From assembly GCA_027488855.1 (NCBI GenBank), contig JAIYAV010000390.1, positions 1 to 45,064 of the forward strand: DNA of 45,064 nt. Reading direction: 5' to 3'. Below the pieces are notes generated by a model. The model made no database searches. It had not been told where the DNA came from and saw only the letters and a list, made by a program, of their open reading frames with translations. Positions within the stretch are counted from its first letter, which is position 1, and each line of letters begins with the position of its first letter. The translations under genes and the position numbers were made by a program. Shown here one piece after another: positions 16,217 through 23,155 of the stretch. The stretch is from Saprospiraceae bacterium (lineage in GTDB: Bacteria; Bacteroidota; Bacteroidia; Chitinophagales; Saprospiraceae).

Positions 16217-17677
16217 CTATTGGATTTTTTTGTTTTGTTCAAAATCATACAAAGTCAACAAGCGCAGCGTGTAATACGCCCGCCAATAATCGCGCAGCGC
16301 CAGAATGTAATCACGCTTGGCGCGGTCTTTTTCCTGGATGGCGATACTCAGGTCGGTGATGCTGAGGTCGCTGAGCAAAAAGCGATCCTGAGCAATTTTA
16401 AAACGCTCCGCCGCAATTTGATCGGCGCGGGCGTTGAGGCTTACTTGTTGTTGCAGCATCCCCATCAAGGTGACCTGGGTGAATACCTCTTGCTCAAAAC
16501 TCATGCGGTCCTGCTCTACGGTTTGTTGGGTCAGCTGCAAATTGGCCTTGGCGGTGGCCGTGCGCGAGCGGCTACGGCCCCAGTCCATCAGCGGGACGGA
16601 AAACTCCAGTTGGATGAATTCCCGATCCTGTGGCTTTTGGTAAATGTCGAGCGGTTGATTGCCCCGGTTGCTGAGGCCAAAAGCGGCGGTTAGCGTTGCG
16701 TTGAAGCCATTGTTGCTTTTGGCCCGATTCAACTCGCGGGAGGCTTCGAGCAAGCGGCGTTTGAAAGCGATGGCGTCGGCGCGATTGTTCAGGGCTTCCT
16801 GGCTGGCTTTGGTCGCATCTACAGTAAAGGCTGGGCCGGGCGTGGGTACTTCCAAGGCCAGTTTTTCATCACCCCGGTACGAGAGGTGGGTTTTGAGTTG
16901 CAATTGGGCTACTTCAGCAGCCTGGTTTGCGCTGGCAAAGTCTTTTTGCGCATTCAATACGCCGAGTTGCAATTGCAGGATGTCGTTTTGTGAAATTTTC
17001 CCCAAAGCCAATTTTTGGTTGGCAATTTTGTACAAGGTATCACTGCTGCTCAGGTTGGTTTGGGCAATTTGCAAATTCACCTGCGCAATCAGCAGATTGA
17101 AATAATACACCGTGGCGTCGAGGGCCACTTGTTCCATGTTTTCGAGGTATTGCTGTTGGCTCTCGTTGTACTGGAGGGGCTCGGTTTGTTTGTCCCATTT
17201 CCAGAGGTTGAACTGCGAGAGGGGTTGTTGGATGCCGATGGCAAAAGGAACCCCGTTGTACAGCGTGCTGTTTTGGATGAAATTGTCAAAACGTTGGAGT
17301 TGCTTTTGGGCAAAAACGGTGCCACCCGTGCGCGAAATCCTTTGGCTGAGTTCGAGGTTGAGTGAAGAATTGTTGTAGGAAACGGGCAAAAAGGCAATCT
17401 TGCCATCGGGTTGGCTCACTTCTAAAAAGGAGCGGGTGAAGCTGGGCAGTGAGCCCCTCAAGCTCAATTGGGGCTTGAAGTCGGACTGATAACTGCGCCA
17501 GCGCCAGTAGGCGGTTTCTTTTTGGGTAGCGGCCTGTTTGGATGAAATGGATTGGCCTCGTGCCAGTTCAACGGCTGCGTCCAGGCGCAAGGCACGCGTG
17601 GGTGCCTGCGCAATGGACCAGCAATGGGCCATGCTCCCCAGGGTAATCAAAAACAGTCGGGTGATTGATGCATGCAT
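16217..17677 (-). CDS. TolC-family outer-membrane efflux protein
   Basis: A 486-residue protein with an N-terminal signal peptide (LFLITLGSMAHCWSIAQ) followed by the long heptad-rich helices of TolC/OMF proteins. The internal duplication is visible: two halves, each containing a helix pair (for example LAQ/SDTLYKIANQKLALGKISQNDILQLQLGVLNAQKD and ERFKIAQDRFLLSDLSITDLSIAIQEKDRAKRDY). It would form the trimeric channel of the efflux complex. The gap to the upstream membrane-fusion gene is 4 nt and to the downstream ATPase gene 2 nt, so this is a tight operon. Confidence 0.9.
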   Translation of the reverse strand: MHASITRLFLITLGSMAHCWSIAQAPTRALRLDAAVELARGQSISSKQAATQKETAYWRWRSYQSDFKPQLSLRGSLPSFTRSFLEVSQPDGKIAFLPVSYNNSSLNLELSQRISRTGGTVFAQKQLQRFDNFIQNSTLYNGVPFAIGIQQPLSQFNLWKWDKQTEPLQYNESQQQYLENMEQVALDATVYYFNLLIAQVNLQIAQTNLSSSDTLYKIANQKLALGKISQNDILQLQLGVLNAQKDFASANQAAEVAQLQLKTHLSYRGDEKLALEVPTPGPAFTVDATKASQEALNNRADAIAFKRRLLEASRELNRAKSNNGFNATLTAAFGLSNRGNQPLDIYQKPQDREFIQLEFSVPLMDWGRSRSRTATAKANLQLTQQTVEQDRMSFEQEVFTQVTLMGMLQQQVSLNARADQIAAERFKIAQDRFLLSDLSITDLSIAIQEKDRAKRDYILALRDYWRAYYTLRLLTLYDFEQNKKIQ

Positions 17678-17681
17678 GGTA

Positions 17682-18929
17682 TTAAGGTTTCAGGGTGATT
17701 TCGCGGAGGTGTTCAAAACGGCTCAAATCGCTGACGATGATGCGCTCACCGGGGCGAATGCCATTTTTGATTTCTACATAGTCGAAGTTGGACAAGCCCA
17801 CTTCAATTTCGCGGCGTCGGGCAATGCCGTTTTCCAGCACAAAAACCGTTTGCCGTTTTTTACCATTAAAGGCCGGGCCATTGGCCACCCGCACCGATTG
17901 TTTGGAATCGCTGGTGACCACAAAAATTTCTACTTTCATGCTGGGGCGCAGGATGGCGTTTTGGGCGTCGTCGAGTTGTACCGAAAACTGCACCACGTCA
18001 TTTTCAACCGCAGGTTTGATTTGGGTGATCATGCCACGCAAGTCGGTTTCGTTGACGCGCACGATCACGGGCAGGCCCACTTGCACTTGTTCTGCATAGG
18101 CATCGGAGGCGGAACCTTCGATACGGAAACTTTTTAAATCGGCAATTTTGGCGAGCATCTCTCCTTCATTTACCGTGGTGCCCACTTTGTCGTTGACCCA
18201 GGTGAGTACACCCGGGCGGTCGGCCACCATGTCGGCGGTTTTGAGTTTGTGCTGGAGTTCTTTCATGCCCGTTTCTTCGATGCGGACCTGGAGTTCGGAT
18301 TCGCGCAGGTTGGTGCTTTTGGCTTGGCGGTTGTAGCGCACCTGATTTTCAAGTTTGTCTTTTTCCAGCTCTGAAATTTTGAGGGCGTTTTCAGCGCGGC
18401 TGACGTCTTCCTGAGTCCGGCCACCTACTTTGAACAGGCGGCGGGTATCTTCGAGCTCGGCTTTTTGGCGATTGATGCTGAGGCCCTTGATCTGATTGTC
18501 GAGCTCGGCGTCCAGGGCGTCTTTTTCCAGTTGGAACTTCAGTTTTTCTACGCCATTTCGTTTGAGTTCCAGTTGGTCTTTTAGTTTTTCTAGTTCGATG
18601 AGGGACAGGGATTTGTCGAGCACCAGGATTTGTTGCCCTGGCCTTACCGATGCTCCGGGGCTGAGTAACACTTGTTTGACACTGGCGCGGATGGGACTGG
18701 CGAGTACTTGTTCAAATGCCGGAATGACTTCCCCGCTGGCGGTCAGGGTGTTTTCGACGCTGCCCAACTCGGCTACGGCTACCCGGAGTTCGGATGCCCG
18801 GACGTTGGTACGCAGGATTTTGCTGAGCAAGAAATAGGCTGCGCCCAGCACGAGGATGGCGACCAGGGCAATGCCCCAGCCTTTGAAGCGTTGTTTGCGG
18901 ATGATTTCGGGTGCGAGTTCACGATCCAT
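17682..18929 (-). CDS. membrane-fusion (HlyD/MacA-like) efflux protein
   Basis: A 415-residue periplasmic adaptor. I chose the ATG read from 18929 (MDRELAPEIIRKQRFKGWG), because the frame upstream to 19055 would run through the sigma-54 promoter. One membrane anchor (~18-36) is followed by a biotinyl-lipoyl-like half-motif (VLASPIRASVKQVLLSPGASVRPGQQILVL). A long coiled-coil hairpin (~110-210, LEKLKDQLELKRNGVEKLKF...) comes next, then the second lipoyl half (VADRPGVLTWVNDKVGTTVNEGEMLAKI) and beta-barrel and membrane-proximal domains. It is the first gene of the efflux operon and bridges the FtsX permeases and the TolC-like channel. The sigma-54 promoter is about 25 nt upstream. Confidence 0.92.
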   Translation of the reverse strand: MDRELAPEIIRKQRFKGWGIALVAILVLGAAYFLLSKILRTNVRASELRVAVAELGSVENTLTASGEVIPAFEQVLASPIRASVKQVLLSPGASVRPGQQILVLDKSLSLIELEKLKDQLELKRNGVEKLKFQLEKDALDAELDNQIKGLSINRQKAELEDTRRLFKVGGRTQEDVSRAENALKISELEKDKLENQVRYNRQAKSTNLRESELQVRIEETGMKELQHKLKTADMVADRPGVLTWVNDKVGTTVNEGEMLAKIADLKSFRIEGSASDAYAEQVQVGLPVIVRVNETDLRGMITQIKPAVENDVVQFSVQLDDAQNAILRPSMKVEIFVVTSDSKQSVRVANGPAFNGKKRQTVFVLENGIARRREIEVGLSNFDYVEIKNGIRPGERIIVSDLSRFEHLREITLKP

Positions 18930-18953
18930 TTTGGGCTCTTTTGGAGGAATAAA

Positions 18954-18969
18954 AGCCAAAGGTGTGCCA
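18954..18969 (-). promoter_or_regulatory. sigma-54 (-24/-12) promoter of the efflux operon
   Basis: The minus strand reads TGGCACACCTTTGGCT, which matches the TGGCACG-N4-TTGCW consensus with the invariant GG and GC at the correct spacing. Only two consensus positions deviate. The predicted transcript start is near 18943, about 14 nt before the start codon at 18929. Confidence 0.7.
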
Positions 18970-19021
18970 AAATTAAGTTGTTGATTTTGAGTTGATTGTT
19001 TTGGGTTTGATAATGAAAAAC

Positions 19022-19035
19022 GTGCGATTTCGCAC
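19022..19035. promoter_or_regulatory. candidate enhancer (activator) site for the sigma-54 promoter
   Basis: GTGCGATTTCGCAC is a perfect 6-bp inverted repeat around TT, centred about 85 nt upstream of the predicted start. This is a usual distance for an NtrC-family enhancer-binding site. Further GCGCAC/TGCG half-sites follow at 19050-19060. Confidence 0.5.
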
Positions 19036-19181
19036 TTTGGGGTGTAGAAGCGCACTGCGGATTGGTGAGGAAAAAAACGGGCTATGCCCAGTTTTTGGGG
19101 GATGTCGCGCTTTTAGGGCTTATTTGTGGAGTGTAATCTTAGGGAATTAATTGCGTTATTCAATTTGTCAAACTAGAATTC

Positions 19182-20207
19182 ATGAGACAATATTTATATC
19201 ATCTGGTAGGGGTGTTTTTTGGGGTGTTTTGCATTGCTGGTTGTCAACAAAATGCAGCTCCAGTTGACGAAAATGCCAGGCCAATGGCGTACAGCGAAAA
19301 GCAATTGGAAAGTTTTTTGGATAGTGTTGGGCGTTTGCCGATTGAGCCGATGGTGAAGGAGGCGAGGTATTATTCGGATTCGATTTTTTATGGTCGGCAA
19401 AATATGGAGGTAAAATTTAGTGCGACCGACTTTCAAATGCTTTTGAAAGAGGCAAAAAAGGGGCTGATAAACGAAAAACTGGCTCGGGAATTTCACACGG
19501 ATTATGATAGTAGTGATGTGTATGAGGGAAAACTTTATGCTTCATTCCATCCATTTGATAAAAATGAAAATCAGCCTGATCAATTCGCCATTTGCTTTGA
19601 ACCTCCAGCAATGAATTCGGAGGGAGATGTTTATTTTTTTAGAAAAAACCAGTGCATTGCCAAGCACCATGTTTATCACCGTTATGGTTTGGAGTTAGAA
19701 CATTATCAGGACGAAGCAGGAAAAACAGTGATCTATTATAAAGAGAATTTTGTCAGTGGCACTGGCATCTGGTGGTGGGATTACTATTTCTATCGATACG
19801 AAGGGGATAAATTATCACCTCTTTTGAGTGAACTACAAAATGGGAACTTAAGGACGATTCCAGCTTACCCCGCAAAATGGTTGGAATCTACTGTCGTCGA
19901 CACGAAGCCTCTAACATTGAAGATGGTGTATTACCTATCTGGCGAAAATGACGATTACATCCTCAATGATTCCACCAATGTACAATATCACTGGGACGTA
20001 AAAGCCAAGATGCTTAAGGGGGATTACGAGCACTCCAAGCTAAGCCAGAATCAAATTTTGGCCTATAATTTGGGTGCTGGAAATGAACTTTTTTTCATTA
20101 AGGCCCATTATGAAAGGCTCAAACAATTGATGAAGGATAAGGCTAAGAGAAGGTTGATATTGTATTTTTTGAACGATGAAAAAGAAAAAGTGGACATGAA
20201 TGACTGA
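19182..20207 (+). CDS. lipoprotein of unknown function
   Basis: A 341-residue predicted lipoprotein. The signal peptide ends in the lipobox CIAGC with the acylated Cys at residue 21. The mature part is charged and rich in Tyr/Trp (for example GIWWWDYYFYRYEGDKLSPL) and shows no domain I recognise. It is not obviously related to its neighbours. Its last codons overlap the start of the tyrosine-phosphatase gene by 8 nt, so the two are translated from one message. Function is unknown. Confidence 0.75.
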   Translation: MRQYLYHLVGVFFGVFCIAGCQQNAAPVDENARPMAYSEKQLESFLDSVGRLPIEPMVKEARYYSDSIFYGRQNMEVKFSATDFQMLLKEAKKGLINEKLAREFHTDYDSSDVYEGKLYASFHPFDKNENQPDQFAICFEPPAMNSEGDVYFFRKNQCIAKHHVYHRYGLELEHYQDEAGKTVIYYKENFVSGTGIWWWDYYFYRYEGDKLSPLLSELQNGNLRTIPAYPAKWLESTVVDTKPLTLKMVYYLSGENDDYILNDSTNVQYHWDVKAKMLKGDYEHSKLSQNQILAYNLGAGNELFFIKAHYERLKQLMKDKAKRRLILYFLNDEKEKVDMND

Positions 20208-20550
20208 ACAGCGCAAAATCCTCTTCATCTGCACAGCCAACCGAATGCGCAGCGCGACAGCTGAAAAAATCTATCAGGATGACGTTCGTTTTGAAGTGCA
20301 ATCAGCGGGCACCCATCCGCTGGCGGATCAGGTATTGGACGAGTATTTGTTGGATTGGGCGGATGCCATTGTGGTGATGGAGAAGAACCATCGCAATTTT
20401 ATTCGAGCAAAATTCCCGGAGTACTATGCGCAGAAAAAGATCGTGTGCCTGTACATTCCCGATGAATATGCCTTTATGGATGAGGGGTTGATTGCGCTGT
20501 TGCGGAATAAATTTGAAGAGGTGTATCAACGGGGGCTGCTGGGAAGATAA
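20200..20550 (+). CDS. small low-molecular-weight protein tyrosine phosphatase-like protein
   Basis: A 116-residue cytoplasmic protein. It has the phosphatase P-loop C11-(x)5-R17 (CTANRMRS) right after the first strand (ILFI), and a late Asp in YIPDEYAFMD that can serve as general acid. It belongs by eye to the short, roughly 110-residue branch of LMW-PTPs, in which the usual CxGNxCRS loop is divergent. Family knowledge gives aryl-phosphate or phosphotyrosine hydrolysis; the substrate is unknown. The ATG at 20200 overlaps the upstream lipoprotein gene, and the stop is 3 nt from the end of the convergent gene at 20554. Confidence 0.8.
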   Translation: MTEQRKILFICTANRMRSATAEKIYQDDVRFEVQSAGTHPLADQVLDEYLLDWADAIVVMEKNHRNFIRAKFPEYYAQKKIVCLYIPDEYAFMDEGLIALLRNKFEEVYQRGLLGR

Positions 20551-20553
20551 GCA

Positions 20554-20994
20554 TCATGCGGATGCTGTAGCTTCTTCAATCCCGACCAACCATCCTTGCT
20601 GTTCAAAAAAGCACTTGACATCGGCGACCAAGCGTGCCCCATCAAAATCGGGAATATTGCGCTTGGCTAATTGTTCCATACTTTGCAGGTAGGTGGCGGC
20701 CATGAGGGATAAAACTTGGGTGTCATCATAGGCTTCAACGAGCTCGTAAGGGAGTTTTTTTTGAATGAAGACTTCTTGTTTGGCTTTGTAGTAGCGGAGG
20801 GTTTCGCCATGGAGGGTGTTCGTAGGGCTTAGTGCGACGAACACGTAGGCTATTTCTTGGATTCCCGTGCCATAATTTGATAAATCAATGTTTTCATTCA
20901 ATACATTTTCCATCAAAGTTAGGTTGGGTATAGCAACTTTGAAATCAATTTCATGCCAGGTAATTGATGAAAACAAAAATTTTTTCTTTCCCAT
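20554..20994 (-). CDS. putative immunity partner of the upstream GIY-YIG-like protein
   Basis: A 146-residue soluble protein with no signal peptide. The sequence is mixed alpha/beta, with a central segment LRYYKAKQEVFIQKKLPYELVEAYDDTQVLSLMAATYLQSMEQLA. I recall similar small proteins directly downstream of GIY-YIG-type toxin domains in Bacteroidota, but I cannot name a family. It begins 23 nt after the nuclease-like gene on the same strand, which is the usual toxin-then-immunity order. The immunity role is an inference from position and this resemblance. It could also be an unrelated hypothetical protein. Confidence 0.5.
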   Translation of the reverse strand: MGKKKFLFSSITWHEIDFKVAIPNLTLMENVLNENIDLSNYGTGIQEIAYVFVALSPTNTLHGETLRYYKAKQEVFIQKKLPYELVEAYDDTQVLSLMAATYLQSMEQLAKRNIPDFDGARLVADVKCFFEQQGWLVGIEEATASA

Positions 20995-21017
20995 GTTTTT
21001 TGATTGTAGGTATAAAG

Positions 21018-21554
21018 TTATTGATCGATCTTGTTGCCAGGCGGGCGTATCAATGGCTTAGCTCTCTTTAAGTTCTCAGGCAAAAGCGGGTAATCATAGA
21101 TTTTTAATAACTCCATTCTTTTGCATTCAAAAAGAGTTCCTTTGAACTCAACCACATAACGCATTCCTTCAGGGAGACGAGAATTAGGATACCTACCTGT
21201 TTGTTTTTTTATCGTTGACCCATATTTCCACACATCCCCGATGTTGAGGTAAATATGAGTTGAATCGCAGCTAAAACAAGGATAGTATCCAGGTATCGTC
21301 ACTTTAAGCGCATACTGTTCTGCATCATTTAGTTCTTGAATGGCTTTATCTCTTTTCTTCTGCCGCTTTTTAGTCAATTTGGGTTTCCCATCGTCATCCC
21401 ACTCCAAATAATCACTTACTTTCAGTGCGGCAACCAAGATAAAAGTAAGGACTATTCCCATCAAAAGCAACCTTCGCGATAGGTAAATAGTTTTTTTGGG
21501 GTTAGGTGGTGCTGGTAGCGAGGGCTTAAGGGGCCTAGTTTTTACGTCGTTCAT
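21018..21554 (-). CDS. membrane-anchored GIY-YIG-like nuclease domain protein (putative toxin/effector)
   Basis: A 178-residue protein. The N-terminus is proline- and lysine-rich (1-26). A single membrane segment spans about residues 27-44, followed by a Lys/Arg-rich linker (56-70) and a C-terminal domain (81-178). That domain carries all five positions expected of a GIY-YIG nuclease: Y102 (HIYLNIGDVW), Y111 (KYGST), R121 (GRYP), a Glu at 143 or 148 (FECKRME), and N174 (PPGNKID). The same I-Y-L-x-x-G-x-x-W-K-Y-G and PPGNKI motifs occur in C-terminal toxin domains of Bacteroidota polymorphic toxins. Positive charge before the membrane segment suggests N-in, C-out. It is followed at 23 nt by a candidate immunity gene and has a strong promoter divergent from an HTH gene. 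Confidence 0.6.
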   Translation of the reverse strand: MNDVKTRPLKPSLPAPPNPKKTIYLSRRLLLMGIVLTFILVAALKVSDYLEWDDDGKPKLTKKRQKKRDKAIQELNDAEQYALKVTIPGYYPCFSCDSTHIYLNIGDVWKYGSTIKKQTGRYPNSRLPEGMRYVVEFKGTLFECKRMELLKIYDYPLLPENLKRAKPLIRPPGNKIDQ

Positions 21555-21572
21555 AAGTTTATTTTTTACTTA

Positions 21573-21606
21573 TTGAAGAGTGCAGCAGCTGATTTTAATA
21601 ACTTTG
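21573..21606 (+). promoter_or_regulatory. Bacteroidota-type promoter for the HTH gene
   Basis: A perfect -7 element TAACTTTG (21599-21606) is preceded by a weak -33 TTG (21573-21575) at a rather long spacing of 23 nt. It overlaps the leader of the divergent nuclease gene. Confidence 0.45.
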
Positions 21607-21626
21607 GAATTGTTTCATTGGTTCCA

Positions 21627-21659
21627 CAAATATAATTTATTTTATTTAAAAAAAACAAA
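21627..21659 (-). promoter_or_regulatory. Bacteroidota-type promoter for the GIY-YIG-like gene
   Basis: On the minus strand TTTG (21659-21656) is separated by 21 nt from TATATTTG (21634-21627). This fully fits the TTTG-N19-21-TAnnTTTG consensus. The predicted start is near 21620, about 65 nt before the ATG. Confidence 0.65.
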
Positions 21660-21670
21660 TAAAAATTTAA

Positions 21671-21991
21671 ATGGCTGAAAAAAATCGCAACTTGGCGAGC
21701 CCACAAGCAAGGCTTAGAATGTTACTCAAACAAATTTCTTTGGACCAAGGTACTTTGGCCAAAAAATTGGACATCAGCCAACCCGTGATTAGCCTTGCCC
21801 TGAATGGCCACAATGACAAAACCTTCCAGCGCATCGTCGACCTCCTCATCCGCGAATACGACGTTGCCCACGACGACATTTACCAGGAAGCACCCAGTAC
21901 CATGCAGGAATTGAAGGAAAGATTGGATCGGATTGAGGCGGGGATAAGTGAATTAAAGGAAATACTCCAGAAATTGGACAAAAAAGAATAA
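21671..21991 (+). CDS. HTH (XRE/Cro-like) transcriptional regulator with coiled-coil tail
   Basis: A 106-residue DNA-binding protein. A helix-turn-helix occupies residues ~15-60, with DQGTLAKKLDISQPVISLALNG giving the recognition helix. A C-terminal heptad helix (~78-104, MQELKERLDRIEAGISELKEILQKL) probably mediates dimer or trimer formation. It is transcribed divergently from the GIY-YIG-like gene across a 116-nt region with overlapping promoters, so control of that pair and of itself is plausible. It ends 2 nt before the end of the convergent MerR-type gene. Confidence 0.8.
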   Translation: MAEKNRNLASPQARLRMLLKQISLDQGTLAKKLDISQPVISLALNGHNDKTFQRIVDLLIREYDVAHDDIYQEAPSTMQELKERLDRIEAGISELKEILQKLDKKE

Positions 21992-21993
21992 AG

Positions 21994-22911
21994 CTACAGC
22001 GCAGCACTACTTCGTCTAGCACTCACTTCTTTCATCACTTCCAAAAATTCCAGCGTGTGATCCAAACTCCGCAACACCCGTACATTCTGCGGAGCAGCCA
22101 CTTTTTGCGCCACCACCTGGTAGCCCGAGAGCAAAACTTGGCAATCGGGAAATGTTTCCGCCAATTTGTCTACGTACTTTTGCACGGGTTCTTTAGCGAA
22201 AGTTTCGCTGATCATGGTGAAGATAAAATCCGGCTTGTGTACTTTGCAGGCATCACGCAGGTCGGCTACTGAAATGTCTTGCCCCAGGTAGAGCACGTGA
22301 TTGCGGCGTGACTTCAGGATGTAGTGCATGAAGAGCAGTGTCAATTCCTGTTTTTCACCCTCTGGCAAATAAATGATGAACTTTTTGACCTGTTTGCCCT
22401 GTGGAATGGGCTCTTGGTCAATGGCGACAATGATTTTTTGGCGGATGAGGTAGCTGATGAAGTTTTCCTGTACTGGATTGATGGACCCGGTCAACCAGAG
22501 TACGCCCAATTTGTCCAAAAAAGGATAAATCACCTCCAACATGGTTCGTTCAAAACCAAGTTGCTGGATGTTCATCGAAACGATGCGGTCGAACTTTTGC
22601 TCGTCCATTTCAATCATCGAAAGGGTAAGCGCATCGAGCTGGGTGCTGTTTTCAAAGTTGATTTCGGCAATGGTCGCCACCTTCTCGGCCACTGCTTGGC
22701 GCGACATTTTGGCGATCTTGGAAATCTTTACACCATTCTTGTTGAGCAACGATACGTTGAGCAAAAACTTGAGGTCATCGTCCTGATAGTAGCGAATATT
22801 CGTCTTGGTTCGCTTAGGAGCGATGACTCCATAACGTTGCTCCCAGATGCGGATCGTGTGTGCTTTGATCCCCGAAAGTTTTTCCAAGTCGCGAATTGAA
22901 TATACAGCCAC
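21994..22911 (-). CDS. MerR-family regulator with CarH-like cobalamin-binding fold, B12 ligands replaced
   Basis: A 305-residue regulator. The MerR HTH (2-70) carries the classic AHTIRIWEQRYG. A B12-binding-2-like helical domain (~90-170) and a B12-binding Rossmann-like domain (~175-290, IIYLPEGEKQELTLLFMHYILKSRRNHVLYLGQD) follow. In photosensory CarH proteins the helical domain has a W...EH motif and the Rossmann domain a His cobalt ligand in an E-x-H-E-like turn. Here these read W139...E149-N150 and EKQE (Q188), so both histidines are missing. The architecture is confident. Loss of cobalamin/light sensing is inferred. Such regulators often control carotenoid or stress genes, but none are adjacent here. 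Confidence 0.85.
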   Translation of the reverse strand: MAVYSIRDLEKLSGIKAHTIRIWEQRYGVIAPKRTKTNIRYYQDDDLKFLLNVSLLNKNGVKISKIAKMSRQAVAEKVATIAEINFENSTQLDALTLSMIEMDEQKFDRIVSMNIQQLGFERTMLEVIYPFLDKLGVLWLTGSINPVQENFISYLIRQKIIVAIDQEPIPQGKQVKKFIIYLPEGEKQELTLLFMHYILKSRRNHVLYLGQDISVADLRDACKVHKPDFIFTMISETFAKEPVQKYVDKLAETFPDCQVLLSGYQVVAQKVAAPQNVRVLRSLDHTLEFLEVMKEVSARRSSAAL

Positions 22912-23155
22912 TTGTTAAGGCGTTTTTTTTCAGTGAATTACAAAAAAAAGGATGAGCTCGAATGCTCTTTTTGTTTTACCAATTAGCTAACATCGAAGCC
23001 GCTGAAATGTTTAGGGTTTTGACAAATTACTGTCGTCTGTTTTCACTCCTGGTGTTAAAGGGAGTGCAATATGGATTAAATTACTAACTTTAGCAGGCTC
23101 AAAGATACTTTCAAAGGCCGAGAGCTTGTTTAAAAAATTACACAAAACAATCATT

